Source of the DNA: Antedon mediterranea
Lineage: Eukaryota > Echinodermata > Crinoidea > Comatulida > Antedonidae
Assembly: GCF_964355755.1 (NCBI RefSeq)
Contig: NC_092676.1
Location: forward strand, 5,440,288 to 5,500,287
Reading direction: 5' to 3'
Length of the DNA: 60,000 bases
Part shown: in pieces, positions 11,963 to 23,672 of the stretch
Numbering within the stretch: the stretch's first letter is position 1
Layout of the letters: each line of letters begins with the position of its first letter
Translations under genes and position numbers: made by a program
The notes under the pieces: generated by a model
What the model saw: the letters and a program-made list of their open reading frames with translations, nothing else
Database searches by the model: none
Told to the model about the DNA's origin: nothing

Positions 11963-14900
11963 ATGGACACTCGACATCGTACACGAAGACGACCAACTGT
12001 GCCTCCAAAGTTTCCCTGCATCAAATGCAATAAGGAAGTTACAAGAAAACAGCAAGCCATGAAATGCGATGGTTGCCGCAGATGGCTACATCGATCCTGT
12101 TCTGCAGGTAAGTTTGATTCGTATTTTTTACAATTGCTTTTAATAATGTCTGTGGAATAAGCATGCAGGATTGGTTGTTAATTATATATAGATAAAGACA
12201 GAACTAATGCATTCTTAAATAAACCAAACACAATAAATGAACTTGTAGGCATATGATGACGTTTGAATTAATTTAAAGCAGAAAAACAAAATGCAAATTT
12301 AGGCAATGTTAAGGTTGTTAGATATATAATCAATTAATAATTCATTTTCTTATCTGTTATGATATTAACTTGAAAAACACTTTTGACAACACACTCAATA
12401 GTGGTGCAGTCAACTTAACCAACATACAAAACTAAAAAAAAACCGTGGATCCAAAACCGTTATGAACAAATTCAAAATATATATACTGTAGTACATTCTG
12501 CTATACACAGACACTAAATACAATAAAAATAAAAACAATGTAATGGCTTTTCTTTGAGTAAGACATTAAATAACAAAGAAAGTAAGAATAAAGTAAACTG
12601 TATAAACAACAATGCTGTCGAGACAGCTTTACAAGATCTATTGTACTGTAGGATTGAAGACTAATCTATATATTAATGCTACTAAATTTTCCCTTTCACG
12701 TATCTCCTCCAAAACCACTGATGTTTATTGATGGGCCGCATACGATAAGCTGATAGGTTTTCTGAATTTTAAGGATAAATACTAAAAAAGGCAAAACATA
12801 ACAATAATTTGACCATGTCTTTTTGTTTTATTATTCACATACATCTTAATATTCATCACATCACATCTTAATTATATAACTTGTATATTAACAAACTAAG
12901 AAATTTCAAAATATTAAAATCATTGGAATAAACAAAAATGTAAATGAAAAAAAAAACACACACACACAAACAAAACGATTCCAAATGGTGTGATAACAAA
13001 ACTTAACAATTCGTGTTACCGCGGCAATGTGTTTTTCATTCGATTTATGTTCACTTTTTTTATTGTATGAATGTATCAAATAATGAATACACAACGAAAT
13101 ACACACCCAAAATAATATAGTTTTTTTATTCTGCTTTTTATTCATTTATTATTTATTTAGATAAATAGTATTGTACTCTTCGTACTCTTGATGTTATAAT
13201 GTTAAACTACAGAATGCTAGTTTAATAATTTAATAATAATGTAATAAGTTAAATAACTGTTATACGTTCATTTGTAGGTATAACACTAGCGTTTTACAAT
13301 GATTGTGTAAAGCGAAACGTTGAATTCGATTGGAAGTGTCCGACATGCACATGTGATGGTATACCCAGTAGACCAAAACCAATTTCAGCAATGGTGGTAC
13401 GTTTTCAAATTATTTTCAAATCAAATATGTTGCATTAGTTACAGACACTTAAAGAAATTCATCTGCAGTTATTGCTCCCACCGAAATGGTGAATATGTAT
13501 GGCTACATTGACAATTGGAATCTCTCAATGCTCTCCATCGCCATTGCGTTTTCTAATTGAATGTTAGATAATTAATAATTATACGAAAAGAATACAATAT
13601 AACATTATTTTTTTTGCATTTCTTTACACAGGATATCGAGTCAATATTGCCACAGCATATGCAAGCCTTACCACATGTAGAAGACGTATGTACCGATACT
13701 GCTATCGACCGACACATATACGAGGAAGACCAGCAACCGAACACTGATGATGATGCCACGGACTCAATCGATGACCAGCTTGACTTCGTACCAATTGCAG
13801 ACCAACAACGTGTTGATGACAGCGACTCAGCTGACAGCATACACGAAGAATCGTTGGATGATCCAGTTGCGAATCAAGAAACAGATGATGACATTCCAGG
13901 CCACATAATGTTCAAAGTTATACAGTCCTCATCTCAGCGAGGCCACCCAAAACTTATAGATACCAACGGCTTTTCATATGTTATGCGAAGAACTGATTCT
14001 GTATCGACACATTGGAGGTAAGGTTCATTCATTCATAATGATATATGTTTTTTCAAATAAACTCCACAGAAATAGCGATTGATTTGTACATGATATGTGC
14101 TATATTCGCCATTAATCGTAAGCATTGACTGCTCTTCACCTTAAACATCAATTCGTATATGTATGCTGTTGATAATACACTTCTTCCATTTCATGTGCAT
14201 GTATGTCGAAACCTGTAAAAGGCAAAATACTGTTTCGATTTTGTTTTGTACGATCCATAATATGTCACAAACGTGTTTTTTTTAAAAATTAAATCGGAAG
14301 ATTTAACATGAAAACGTTCACATTTAGCTAATCAAAGTAGAATATCACATAGAGCCCTACATTTAGTACCACTCTCAGACATCGATAGATTATGACCTAA
14401 ATTAACGTCTTTCACATGTGTTTTCTTCAAGATGTTCGATAAGGAACCGCAAGTTAAAATGCGGAGCGACGGTAAAACAAAGGGGCTGCGATGACTTCCA
14501 ACCAGGACCAGTACCGCATAATCATCCAGGGAAACCAGGTGAAGACGTGGTGACGGAGGTCGTGAAAAATATTAAGTTTCAAGCCGCTTCGAATGTCTTT
14601 AGATCTGCTGCAACAATTGTGGAGGATGTCCTCATCGAAAATGTAACAGATGCACCAATGCCGTCGCTACCCAGAGTCGACAACCTGATCAGGACGGCCA
14701 ACAGGATCCGAGAAAGCCAGCGACCAAACCATCCGACGAACCTTGAATTTGAATTGGCACATGAAAACATTCCAGAAGGTATTTTTATCTGACATTAAAT
14801 TATTGATAGATAAATGTTTTTATTTCAGTTATCTGAAAAGTTAACTTTTGGCTGTAGACAACCATCAGAAGTTTATTATATTACAAAAACGATGGAACAA

Positions 14901-16897
14901 CTATTTATGTAACTATTTAAAATTATGGACCATCGCCCGCAACTGACCTTAATATTAGACGATGTTTCATGTATCCTTTTTATTAAACAAATCCAACGAC
15001 AATTGCTTTATTCCAAATGTAACATTGTTAAATACTTGTTTTTTAAGGTCAGAAATTTACCCAACGACATTTTTATCTGTTATAGGATTTTTGCTGAAAG
15101 ACATTTTACGCCGTAACGGCAGAAGACATCTCGTTTTTGCACGTCCTGATCAGCTTACTCTACTGGCGAAGGCAAAGAAACTGTACATAGATGGAACGTT
15201 CAAAGTAGTAAGACGGCCATTCTACCAACTGTTCTCAATACATTGTTTTGTCAAAAAGGATGGGTCGACAAAACAGGTACCGCTTGCGTATGCATTGATG
15301 TCGGGTAAGAGCAGCAGCGACTACAAGACAGTATTGAAAGCGATAGTGGCAGGATCCCCAAGTAGACCAGTAGTTGAAGAAGTGATGATGGATTTTGAGG
15401 CAGGGATGTGGAAGGCAATTGAGGCAGTATTTCCAAATGTAAGCTTTCTTATAATTTTTATTGACCTGTAATCTCTTTACTTTTTATTTTCCCTTTTTCA
15501 AAGGCGTTGATCTGGAGTATCTGTGCAATCGTAGCTACAACGTCCCGTTGGGCTCTTTTTATCAGGCTGGCGGATTACTTACAATGAAACTGTATTTTTT
15601 TGTAATTATCTATTTTGTTATCAAACAGGTTAAACGACAGGGGTGTGCTTTCCATTGGAAAAATGCTGTGTGGAAGCACATTCAAGCAATTGGCTTGCAA
15701 CGAGCGTACCTACGCAAAAACAGAACACATACTCTGCTCAGGGAGTTGATGGCCTTGCCCTTTCTGCCAGCTCAGAAAATTGGTGACGTATTTGATGGTT
15801 TGCGAGAACGCGCTCAGACAAGAAAGTTGCACGAGGTATGTCAATTTTTAATTCACTAATATCAGAGTGGCAAATTCTGGCAAAATTATTCTTTCTGGAA
15901 TAACTTGGCCGAATTCTGGCTTCATTTTACCTACTTCGGGCAACCGTTGTGATTTCAAATTAAGAGCAACTTTAGACTGTTTAATGCATTTTTTTTTCAA
16001 ATTCGATGTCCAATATTGTGACTTTTCCGCTATAGATTGCCTCTTAATAAAAGCCTATAAACGTGCCGATTTGTAGAATAAACCAGTTATTTTTTTTATA
16101 AAGCATTATGATAACAGTCGATTTTGATCCAGCGGTATATTGAACACCGGCCTATGAAGCAGGTGGTTCGGTGACCATTTCCATTCTCGCAGATATTCTC
16201 ATCTTTCTTTGTCATATTTTTCTAAATTGCAATAACAGTTATATTTTTTTTTCAGTTGTTCGAGTACATTGAAGAAACGTGGCTTCGTGGAGCATCGTGG
16301 AATCCAAATGATTGGAGCATTTATATGCAAAGCATTAGGACCAACAATGATGCTGAAGGTCTGTATAACATTTCATAGAGCATTCTTGTATATAGACAAT
16401 ACTCCCCAGATGTTAATTAAAAAATGTAGACTAATGTATAATACGATATTGGGTACCGCCACTAAGTAATGATTGTCATTGGTGATATCATTGCCTATAG
16501 TACACAACACTTTTTTTGTGTATAATACATGTGTATGGCAACACCTGGCAACAACTACCATTAACTAGTAGGCCTACATTTACAATGCTTTCAAAGTAAA
16601 CTAATGTTTATTTTCTCATGTTTTTCAGGCTGGCATAATAGACTAAACCACAAAGCCGAACACAGCATGAATATGTACAAGTTGATCGAATGGTTGTGGC
16701 GTGAATCTGCAATTGTGAATCTTCATATACGTCTCGTTTCTGAAAAAAAGCTTTCTAAAAGGCAGAAAAGACAGCATGTAACCAGGCAAGGGAGGGTTTT
16801 CAAGCTGTGGGGAGATTACAGGGGGGAATTAATTGACGCCAATCAGCTGCTAAGAGGGTGTAGCAAAGTGTATGGGCATGCTCCTTTTAGCCAGTAA
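11963..16897 (+). CDS. MULE transposase with PHD and FLYWCH zinc fingers (8 exons, 642 aa)
   Basis: Exons by splice consensus and phase: 11963-12107, 13278-13396, 13632-14017, 14432-14778, 15086-15438, 15629-15835, 16256-16358, 16629-16897. Their sum is 1,929 nt, an open 642-aa frame ending in TAA. Residues 19-72 form a C4HC3 PHD finger (C19, C22, C35, C38, H43, C46, C69, C72). An acidic linker (about 89-178) follows. A FLYWCH finger covers about 180-249, with W216, C218, C227, H246 and H248. The MULE DDE domain has D368 in YIDGTFK, D435 in MMDFEAG, the family CxxH (C456, H459), and E553 in NDAEGWHNRL at an exon junction. The enzyme should bind the terminal repeats and cut and join DNA in the nucleus. 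The ATG at 11,963 was chosen because the frame upstream starts only with TTG. Confidence 0.85.
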
Positions 16898-17097
16898 TGT
16901 TGACTGTCCTGTTTATTGTAAATATTGTTGTGAAAAAAATGTGAATGTTTTATAAATAATTTTTAACATATATTCAATGAAAAGTTATATTTCTAAATTT
17001 CGATTTAGCGCACAATGGTTACAATGTTTATATCTACATTATATGTTTTTTAATCGGACATTTTTTATTTATTTTGTAAATATTTGAAAGTTTTGTT

Positions 17098-17122
17098 AAT
17101 AAATTATTTTACATTCAATAAA
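17098..17122 (+). promoter_or_regulatory. Poly(A) signals after the transposase gene
   Basis: AATAAA occurs at 17,098-17,103 and 17,117-17,122, about 200-220 nt past the stop codon and inside the element. Both are plausible 3'-end signals. AATAAA is common by chance in AT-rich DNA. Confidence 0.45.
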
Positions 17123-17486
17123 TAGTTGTTTTTTTTACTTAATAAAATAACTGCCGAGCATTTCTGCAAGATTTTAAAGTAACTTACCTACACGGACGTA
17201 TGACAGACATTGCTCAGTTGTACGGTATAGTTATTTGTTGGAAAGTGCTTCAAAGAAGCTGAAAATGATGTAGGGATACTAAAAAAGGGTAACTAGCCTA
17301 ATATATCATTGTATTCTGATCTATGATGGGGGCATAATAGGTGGGAAAAGGATTCCCAGGTATGATGAGAAGGGTATACCCCCTCTATATACTCACTGTC
17401 TGCTTTCTAATAATAAGAAGCCTAATTCCTTATACCTGTAATGTATATAACAAAACAAAAGAGGGTATGTATGCTACTATAGTAAA

Positions 17487-17760
17487 CGGGGCGACTTTGC
17501 GATGGGGCGACTTTGCGATGGGGCGACTTTGCGATGGGGCGACTTTGCGATGGGGCGACTTTGCGATGGGGCGACTTTGCGATGGGGCGACTTTGCGATG
17601 GGGCGACTTTGCGATGGGGCGACTTTGCGATGGGGCGACTTTGCGATGGGGCGACTGTGTCGGGGCGACTTTGTTTTGGGGCGACTTTGCGATGGGGCGA
17701 CTGTGTATGGGGCGACTTTGTTTGGGGCGACTTTGCGATGGGGCGACTTGACTAGCATCC
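17487..17760. repeat. Right terminal inverted repeat of the MULE
   Basis: Seventeen copies of GGGGCGAC are mostly spaced 16 bp apart, in inverse orientation to the left array. Read inwards from the outer end, the variant spacers match the left end in order: aaacaaa, atacaca, atcgcaaa, aaaacaaa, gacaca, then a run of atcgcaaa. It differs by one extra unit and by atacaca versus atacaaa. The outer tip reads gacttgactagcatcc. Confidence 0.9.
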
Positions 17761-18121
17761 CTATTAGAAGGAGGGTTACTATTAGAGTAGTGTGTTACTA
17801 CAGTATTACTAATCTTAAATTAGGCACCTGAAAATAGTAACCCACCCCAACTTTTCCGGTCAGCAACTCATAGCAAAATAATAAGACAGATCTCTAACTT
17901 TATTTTATAAACTCAAAAACACTCAATCCTTCCCCACTCCCAAGATCAACAAAATATGGCTGTACCATAAGTTTTTGTGACTCTAATAGTAACTCCCATG
18001 GGCTACTATTATTAGAGTAGTGACCAGGGTTATTATTATAGATTGACTTAATTAAAGGTGGGGACTATTAGAAGGGGGTTACTTTTAGAGTGTGGGTAAC
18101 TATTAGAAGATTTATGGTATC
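17761..18121. mobile_element. Right part of the split foldback MITE
   Basis: This begins with the right target duplication CTATTAGAA. It contains several copies of ggttactattaga / gactattagaaggg words and ends tattagaagatttatggtat, the inverse of the left end at 8,776. It is non-coding. The left arm is shorter, so the MULE entered near one end of the palindrome. Confidence 0.55.
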
Positions 18122-19457
18122 TCTTTGAAACTAATTTGACAAAAATCACGTTGTAGGCTAATACTCTGTATGTACTAAAACCGATTTTTCATTTGCTGGT
18201 CGTTTGTAGTTGGTGATGTAGATAGATGCTCGCGCCATTCAGGAACCATCTGAGATGAGGTCAAATTGAGACCGTGATTGCGTTGTAGCAAAAAAATTGT
18301 TTTTAAAACCGGTTTTGAAAATCAGGCCTAGAATCAATTTTTTTTGTTCTTTTTATAACACGTTCACTGCCACGGCGTATTTATACGTCAAAAATTGCGT
18401 GTCGCTACTTGCCAAGACGTAATACTACGTCAAAATCGTAGCACTTTTGTATTGTATGTAGAATCGCTGGCAGTGGTGATTGGAACAGGAATTATCGCAT
18501 GGCAGTTTATGAATGATGTACGTAAACGATAATCTAAAAATAAATGTCATATGTTTGTTTGTGTTTATTCCCTCATGCATTGAATATGGCGCCCTCACAC
18601 TCAATATAATCATCTCAAACTGGACTTGGCACTGGGACAGAAATTACGGAAAATGCCTTGGCAGTCAATGTGTTAAGTTGGCAAGAAAATATTTGATTCT
18701 TTTATAAAATACCAATTTCGCAAAGATTGTGATCCAATTTCAGTTAGATGGTAAGTTGTTCATTACATGAGAGTGTCTCTGAACTTCAACATGTTCTTTA
18801 CTTTACTTATCTATGCAAAGAAAGAGAATTACTGTAGTTACAGTAATAGTATCAAATACTGTACTTGTCAAGTATAAACATAAAATTAATTTCAGGTGAT
18901 TTTCAGAAAATGACTAATATTGATAAATTGAATGAGAAAACCATTGTTGTTTAGATGTTCCTCACAAGAGGGCTTTACTGTATCTGTTTCAGAGCTGGTC
19001 GCAGAGAAAAGTAAAATGCACACAAAAAATACAGTGCCGTAAATAACCTACAAAACTTAACTTGCTAAAAAAACATGATTTTTATAATAAAAACAAAGTT
19101 TTTGTTCACAGTCACACCTTTCAACCATGACATATGAAACAATCATTCATTGTTATTGTTGTCTATTTAATCCTTTAATTAAACGAAGACAAGAAATCAA
19201 ATGAAGTTAATTTCTAGAATTGTAAATTAGAAAACACCACATAAATATTTCCGACATTAATTATTTTATATAGGCCCCTTTAATTGAAAATACAGACCTC
19301 TCTACATAAGACTAAACTGTAAACACAAGTGTCTATTAGCTAGGCAGGTACTTAGTCTAGCCAGAGCTCACGCACTCAGTGGATAGTCACAAAAAGAAGC
19401 AACCATTCACATAGAAATCATGAATCATCTAGGCTAGGCCCGAGAGTGTTTACTTAC
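18122..19457. other. Non-coding DNA, presumed start of the NHERF-like intron 1
   Basis: No domain-bearing frame was found on either strand. Two short frames near 18,425-18,707 are unsupported. The stretch lies immediately downstream (minus strand) of the NHERF-like donor site and should be intronic if that gene model is right. A ggcgctatttat-type word and a ttatacgtcaaaaattgcg / aatactacgtcaaaatcgta pair occur near 18,380-18,440. Confidence 0.45.
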
Positions 19458-19626
19458 CTTGATCAACCGCCCTGATATATTGGCCGTGTTGGCCCTTTTC
19501 ACCGTGGAGATTGAAGCCATAACCCGCCGGTCCTCTTTCAATAGTGCATAACCTTGGCTCACTTGGTGGAACGTCAGATTTTGATTTAGATGACCGAGAC
19601 CTCCTCTTTTCTTTGTCACTCACCAT
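19458..19626 (-). CDS. First coding exon of a NHERF-like PDZ scaffold protein (partial gene)
   Basis: Read on the minus strand, ATG at 19,626 opens 56 codons ending with a consensus donor (CAAG|GTAAGT), phase 1. A basic, serine-rich start ([12 protein letters not shown]) is followed by [20 protein letters not shown] and GQYIRAVDQ. This matches the start of PDZ1 in NHERF/EBP50 (SLC9A3R) and PDZK1 proteins. GYGF is the carboxylate-binding loop, and the HGEKG..GQYIR stretch is distinctive of NHERF PDZ domains. NHERF proteins tether transporters and receptors to ezrin-linked cortical actin. The remaining exons must lie leftwards and were not found, so intron 1 may exceed 19 kb and contain the MULE. 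A longer frame in another register here is a shadow. Confidence 0.8.
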
Positions 19627-20140
19627 TTTGGAAATTGGAAATACTTCACCTAAGTTCGGATGAACAATCTACGATAACTATTCCTAAGGATCGTGTCTTG
19701 ATCTAGAAGTTATAAGTGTGTAGTTTATGTGTGTCTTCCGTAACATTTATTTGTTTAGACTAGCGTCCGTATACACACCATTACCGCGAAAGTAACAACC
19801 TTTGAACTTAAGTACAAACTCGACAACCACCACCCACAACAACTAACGAATGGTGGCGCTATTTATGGTTACTAAGTGATGCAGAAATGGAATAAAATAA
19901 TTGTCAATTTTAACCGATTCACGTTTTTTTTAACATTTTCCAATTCAGTATGCGAAGCAGTTTACCATAACGCCAATTCAACATCTGCAAGGAGCCAATT
20001 TCTTATATATTATAAACCAACAAAATCATCATAAAAAATGATAGCTGAAGATGAATGATCACTTATAAGAAGTTTATCATCAGCATCCTGGAATCATATG
20101 ATCTGACTTTAAGGTACACTTGCGAAAAAATCCAACAGTA
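19627..20140. other. 5' region of the NHERF-like gene, no other gene seen
   Basis: This is upstream of the minus-strand start codon. It is less AT-rich near 19,630-19,860, as expected for a 5' UTR and promoter, but no TATA or initiator element can be assigned with confidence. Beyond 19,870 it becomes AT-rich. Confidence 0.4.
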
Positions 20141-20150
20141 ATTTTTGGGT

Positions 20151-20213
20151 AGCATTCGAACCCACGACCTCCAAATAACTAGCCTGGCATTCATACCTCT
20201 AGACCACCGAGCT
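20151..20213 (-). tRNA. tRNA-like pseudogene or SINE head
   Basis: On the minus strand, GCTCGGTGGTCTAGAGG gives an A-box-like TGGTCTAGAGG, and GTGGGTTCGAATGC gives a good B box. The acceptor arms do not pair. It therefore looks like a tRNA-derived SINE head or decayed tRNA copy, not a working gene. A minus-strand frame at 20,063-20,302 overlaps it and is spurious. Confidence 0.5.
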
Positions 20214-21625
20214 TGTGCTGATGAATAGATGTTAGATTCGAGCCCAATAAGCAGTCGGTACTTTGGCACAATGCATGCAAAAGCCGTTTCCCCATTTTTC
20301 ATTGTTGTTCATAGAGCTCAAAGCTTCACGTTGGGAGGTTTTAAAAATTAACATAGAAATCATTATAAAGATTTAGGCATTTTGTCCCCTAAAAACAATG
20401 AGGATTAATAAAATCAGACTTTGAGTTATTTCACTTCCTTAGAAAAAAACAAACACACACATATATGACTTCACTTTGACTTTGACTAGACCTGTTTGTT
20501 TTAAATTACATTTTTTTTAAGTAAACAATTTTCTTTCCGATCAAAGTTTTGTCAAAGTGAATAACTATTATGCGACATTAAAATGGTATATAAAAAAAAT
20601 CAGGGACAGTATTTTTAAATTTATATTATTTTGAACGCCCTCTATTTTGTTGAATTCACAACAATGAAATATAACAACGTTGATAATAATTAGCATGCTA
20701 TTGTTTCACTTTATTAAGCAGAATCTCATAAATAATTTACATTCAAATTTATAAACGTATATCATATATATCTAATATATCTAATATCTAAAAACTTTAT
20801 CCAATCCACAGAAAGTTCAAACGTTGAAACGTCACTACTAAGTACGCCAATCAACGACTCAACCGAAACCAAAGATTCAGCCAATCAAATTTAACCTAAG
20901 AATATTGTTTAGAAATCTGTTAATATCATTAGCTGCATCAAAGCCATTATGTAGTATGCATAATTGATAACAATACTTACGATATTATTAGAAATACATG
21001 TATATACAATAAGTTTCTGCGTCACAATATTAAATGATATATCATACTCAATTGTTTTCTGTATACGTTAATACGCAGGGGTCTTGCTTAACAACCATGT
21101 GGTTGACAGGCCATGGTTACAAAGATTTAGGAGTGGGCGAATTGAGTTTCAATTTACAAAATAAAATGAAACCTAAAAAGTCTCAAACTTAAAATACAAA
21201 ATATTTTGGTTGCTAATAACTAATTTACAAAATTGAAAATGGGGGCTTCTATATATAAATTTACGTAAGGATAAAATTTGGTAAATCGCGCGATACTTGT
21301 AGAATGTTTACTCGATGATATATAAAGTTGGTTCGTACTTTCGGTACTGATTTTAACCACCTGATGTAACCCTGTTTACTAATTAAATTAAGTTAGATAA
21401 TTAGTTATTGACAATTAAAACGAATTTAGGTTCAACGATTTGCCCCAAATAGGGGTGTTTTCTGATCGTGGTATACACTGTCTAATGGATGATGTTCATC
21501 TTGAAAAATACCCGCACAAAACTTAAACTTAAAACCTTAAGATATACAGTAGTATTGCAATACTTAAAATATTGTAAATACGTATTAACCATTTTTGGTC
21601 GCCATTTGAATCGCAAATTTCATAC
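20214..21625. other. Repeat-rich spacer, homologous to parts of 50.8-53.6 kb
   Basis: No gene was seen. Blocks at 20,382-20,440 (tgtcccctaaaaac ... aatcagactttgag), 20,698-20,760 (tattgtttcactttattaag) and 20,965-21,045 (ctgcgtcacaatattaaat) recur near 50,825, 53,173 and 53,550. This marks it as the left edge of the tandem segmental duplication that gave genes 1 and 2. Confidence 0.6.
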
Positions 21626-21805
21626 TGCGAGTGTGGGTACAGTTAGATATATATAAACACATACAAATAAACTTTATTACCGTGAGTGTGGGTAGGCCGT
21701 ACTGTTAGATATATAAACGCCCAATATACAAATAAACTTTATTACTGTGACTGTGGGTACTGTTAGATATATAAACACATAATATACAATTAAACTTTAT
21801 TACTG
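21626..21805. repeat. Three-copy tandem repeat, about 60-70 bp unit
   Basis: Copies begin at the words tgcgagtgtgggtac, cgtgagtgtgggtag and tgtgactgtgggtac. Each runs through gttagatatataaac, tacaaataaactttattac. It is non-coding. Confidence 0.8.
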
Positions 21806-22258
21806 ACAGTTGCTTCTCAACGTTTGCATTAATAATTCAAAAAATATAAACGTCGTAGTGGTGTATCGTCACATGTACTTTTCAATCGACTATGACAGTG
21901 AGAGTTTTAACACAAAGTATTAAATCGAAAATGTTCTACTGTATAGTGGTATATTATTTCTAGGCCTATAAAACATGAAAAAATATTTCGTTAATGAGGG
22001 GATAAAGAATATATTTAAAAATTGTTCCTCTTTGTACACACGCTCTTCCCCATCCCTCAACCCTAACGTTACAATACATACAAAACACAAATTGGGTTTC
22101 TTTAAATGAGTCCAAATCAAAAATGTGACAAGTTTCTCTTTCGGAAGTAATTCCCAGGGTGCTAATTTTAGTTGACTACATAAATCATCGTGTCTATTTA
22201 TTCGTTTCTGTAAACGACAATATGGTGGGGATTCACCGCACACCCGTCATTGAAGCTT

Positions 22259-22398
22259 GATTCTAACTAGGACGTAAACAAAAGGACGGAAGCGCAACGT
22301 AAGAAATCTGACCAATCACAAGCGATAGCTTATTCGTAACAGTCGCTTGTCATTGGTCAACTCGGCATACGATCTTGCGTTGCGTCCTAGTTGGAACC
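22259..22398. mobile_element. Foldback MITE with CCAAT motifs, copy 1
   Basis: About 140 bp fold back on themselves. The left arm (gattctaactaggacgta ... tgaccaatcacaagcg) pairs with the right arm (cgcttgtcattggtcaa ... gcgtcctagttggaacc). Relatives lie at 52,685-52,815 and 54,904-55,026. The conserved inner arm carries an inverted CCAAT box (attggtca / tgaccaat). Copy 1 and copy 3 sit at the same place upstream of receptor genes 1 and 2. Confidence 0.8.
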
Positions 22399-22669
22399 AA
22401 ACTATATAGTCACCATACTTCACAAAGTTGTTTACTCTCAAAGTTTGATGATATTCAATGTAGAGTAAACGTAACAAGGAAAGTGTTCAAATAATACATT
22501 ATGAAAAGAATGATATAATAGATATAAATATATGCAAACCATGTATTGAGAATACTGTAACTTACAATGATTAAAAAGAAAGTATAGGACCTACAAAATG
22601 AAATGTAGATCTGAGGTTTTAGTAGCAGAATGAAAGTAGAAAACCTAAATGTTGAAATCTGAGTTTTCC

Positions 22670-23331
22670 AGACACACACAGCCTCACTCTGCCTATATCT
22701 AATGAAACTAGACACACCCAGCCTCACTCTACCTATATCTAATGTAACTAGACACACCCAGCCTCACTCCATCTATATCTAATGGAACTAGACACACCCA
22801 TACTCACTCTACCTATATCTAATGGAACTAGACACACCCATACTCACTCTACCTATATCTAATGGAACTAGACACACCCAGCCTCACTCTACCTATATCT
22901 AATGAAACTAGACACACTCAGCCTCACTCTACCTATATCTAATGAAACTAGACACACTCAGCCTCACTCTACCTATATCTAATGAAACTAGACACACTCA
23001 GCCTCACTCTACCTATATCTAATGAAACTAGACACACTCAGCCTCACTCTACCTATATCTAATGGAACTAGACACACCCAGCCTCACTCTACCTATATCT
23101 AATGAAACTAGACACACTAAGCCTCACTTTACCTATATCTAATGAAACTAGACACACTCAGCCTCACTCTACCTATATCTAATGGAACTAGACACACCCA
23201 GCCTCACTCTACCTATATCTAATGGAACTAGACACACCCAGCCTCACTCTACCTATATCTAATGTAACTAGACACACCCAGCCTCACTCTACCTATATCT
23301 AATGTAACTAGACACACCCAGCCTCACTCTA
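22670..23331. repeat. 40-bp minisatellite upstream of receptor gene 1
   Basis: About 16.5 copies of a 40-bp unit, aatgaaactagacacaccca followed by gcctcactctacctatatct, with few substitutions (a/g/t after aatg; cacccag or cactcag). Each unit holds a CACACCC word, the core of CACCC-box (KLF-type) sites. The array ends exactly 341 bp before the start codon of gene 1. The same spacing holds in gene 2. Confidence 0.95.
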
Positions 23332-23672
23332 CAAATCATGGATGAATTTGGTTGTACAGTATACATCATGACGTCGTAGTCAGTAAAACAGAGTTCAGCT
23401 TATTATTCCATTCAACAATCCTAGTTAACTAGTCCATGTGTTTTATAAATCTTGTGCTTATTACATGAATATTATATAATATCAATATAGTATTAAGTAT
23501 TAACAATTGTATTAATGCATCCGGTGATGTACTTCATCTAAATGTTTAATAATTAAAAGTAATATCTACAGGTAAATGAAGATAGTAACAAAGTGTATTG
23601 TTCGTATACTGAACTAACTCGCAGAAGTAAAGTTTATTAAATTAATTTTTACGAGTGAATTAAGTTAAGAAG

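Larger units (their letters stand above)
8851..17760 (+). mobile_element. Mutator-like (MULE) DNA transposon, apparently full length
   Basis: The element is 8,910 bp. It is bounded by long inverted repeats whose outer ends read GGATCCAGTCAAGTCGCCCC at the left and, in reverse complement, GGATGCTAGTCAAGTCGCCCC at the right. A likely 9-bp target duplication flanks it. Inside is a single plus-strand, intron-containing transposase gene (11,963-16,897) with open exons, consensus splice sites and a complete catalytic triad. The 2.9-kb 5' interior contains a hairpin and a possible LINE tail; the 3' interior holds poly(A) signals. Mutator-superfamily elements move by cut and paste. Nothing seen shows it is dead, but activity is not shown. 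Confidence 0.85.

Noticed and set aside
15461-15627. Alternative transposase exon after tttttcaaag at 15,503
   Set aside because: The acceptor is plausible, but the frame meets TGA before the next donor and breaks the expected DDE-to-CxxH order. The exon at 15,629 continues the MULE domain directly (VKRQGCAFHW).
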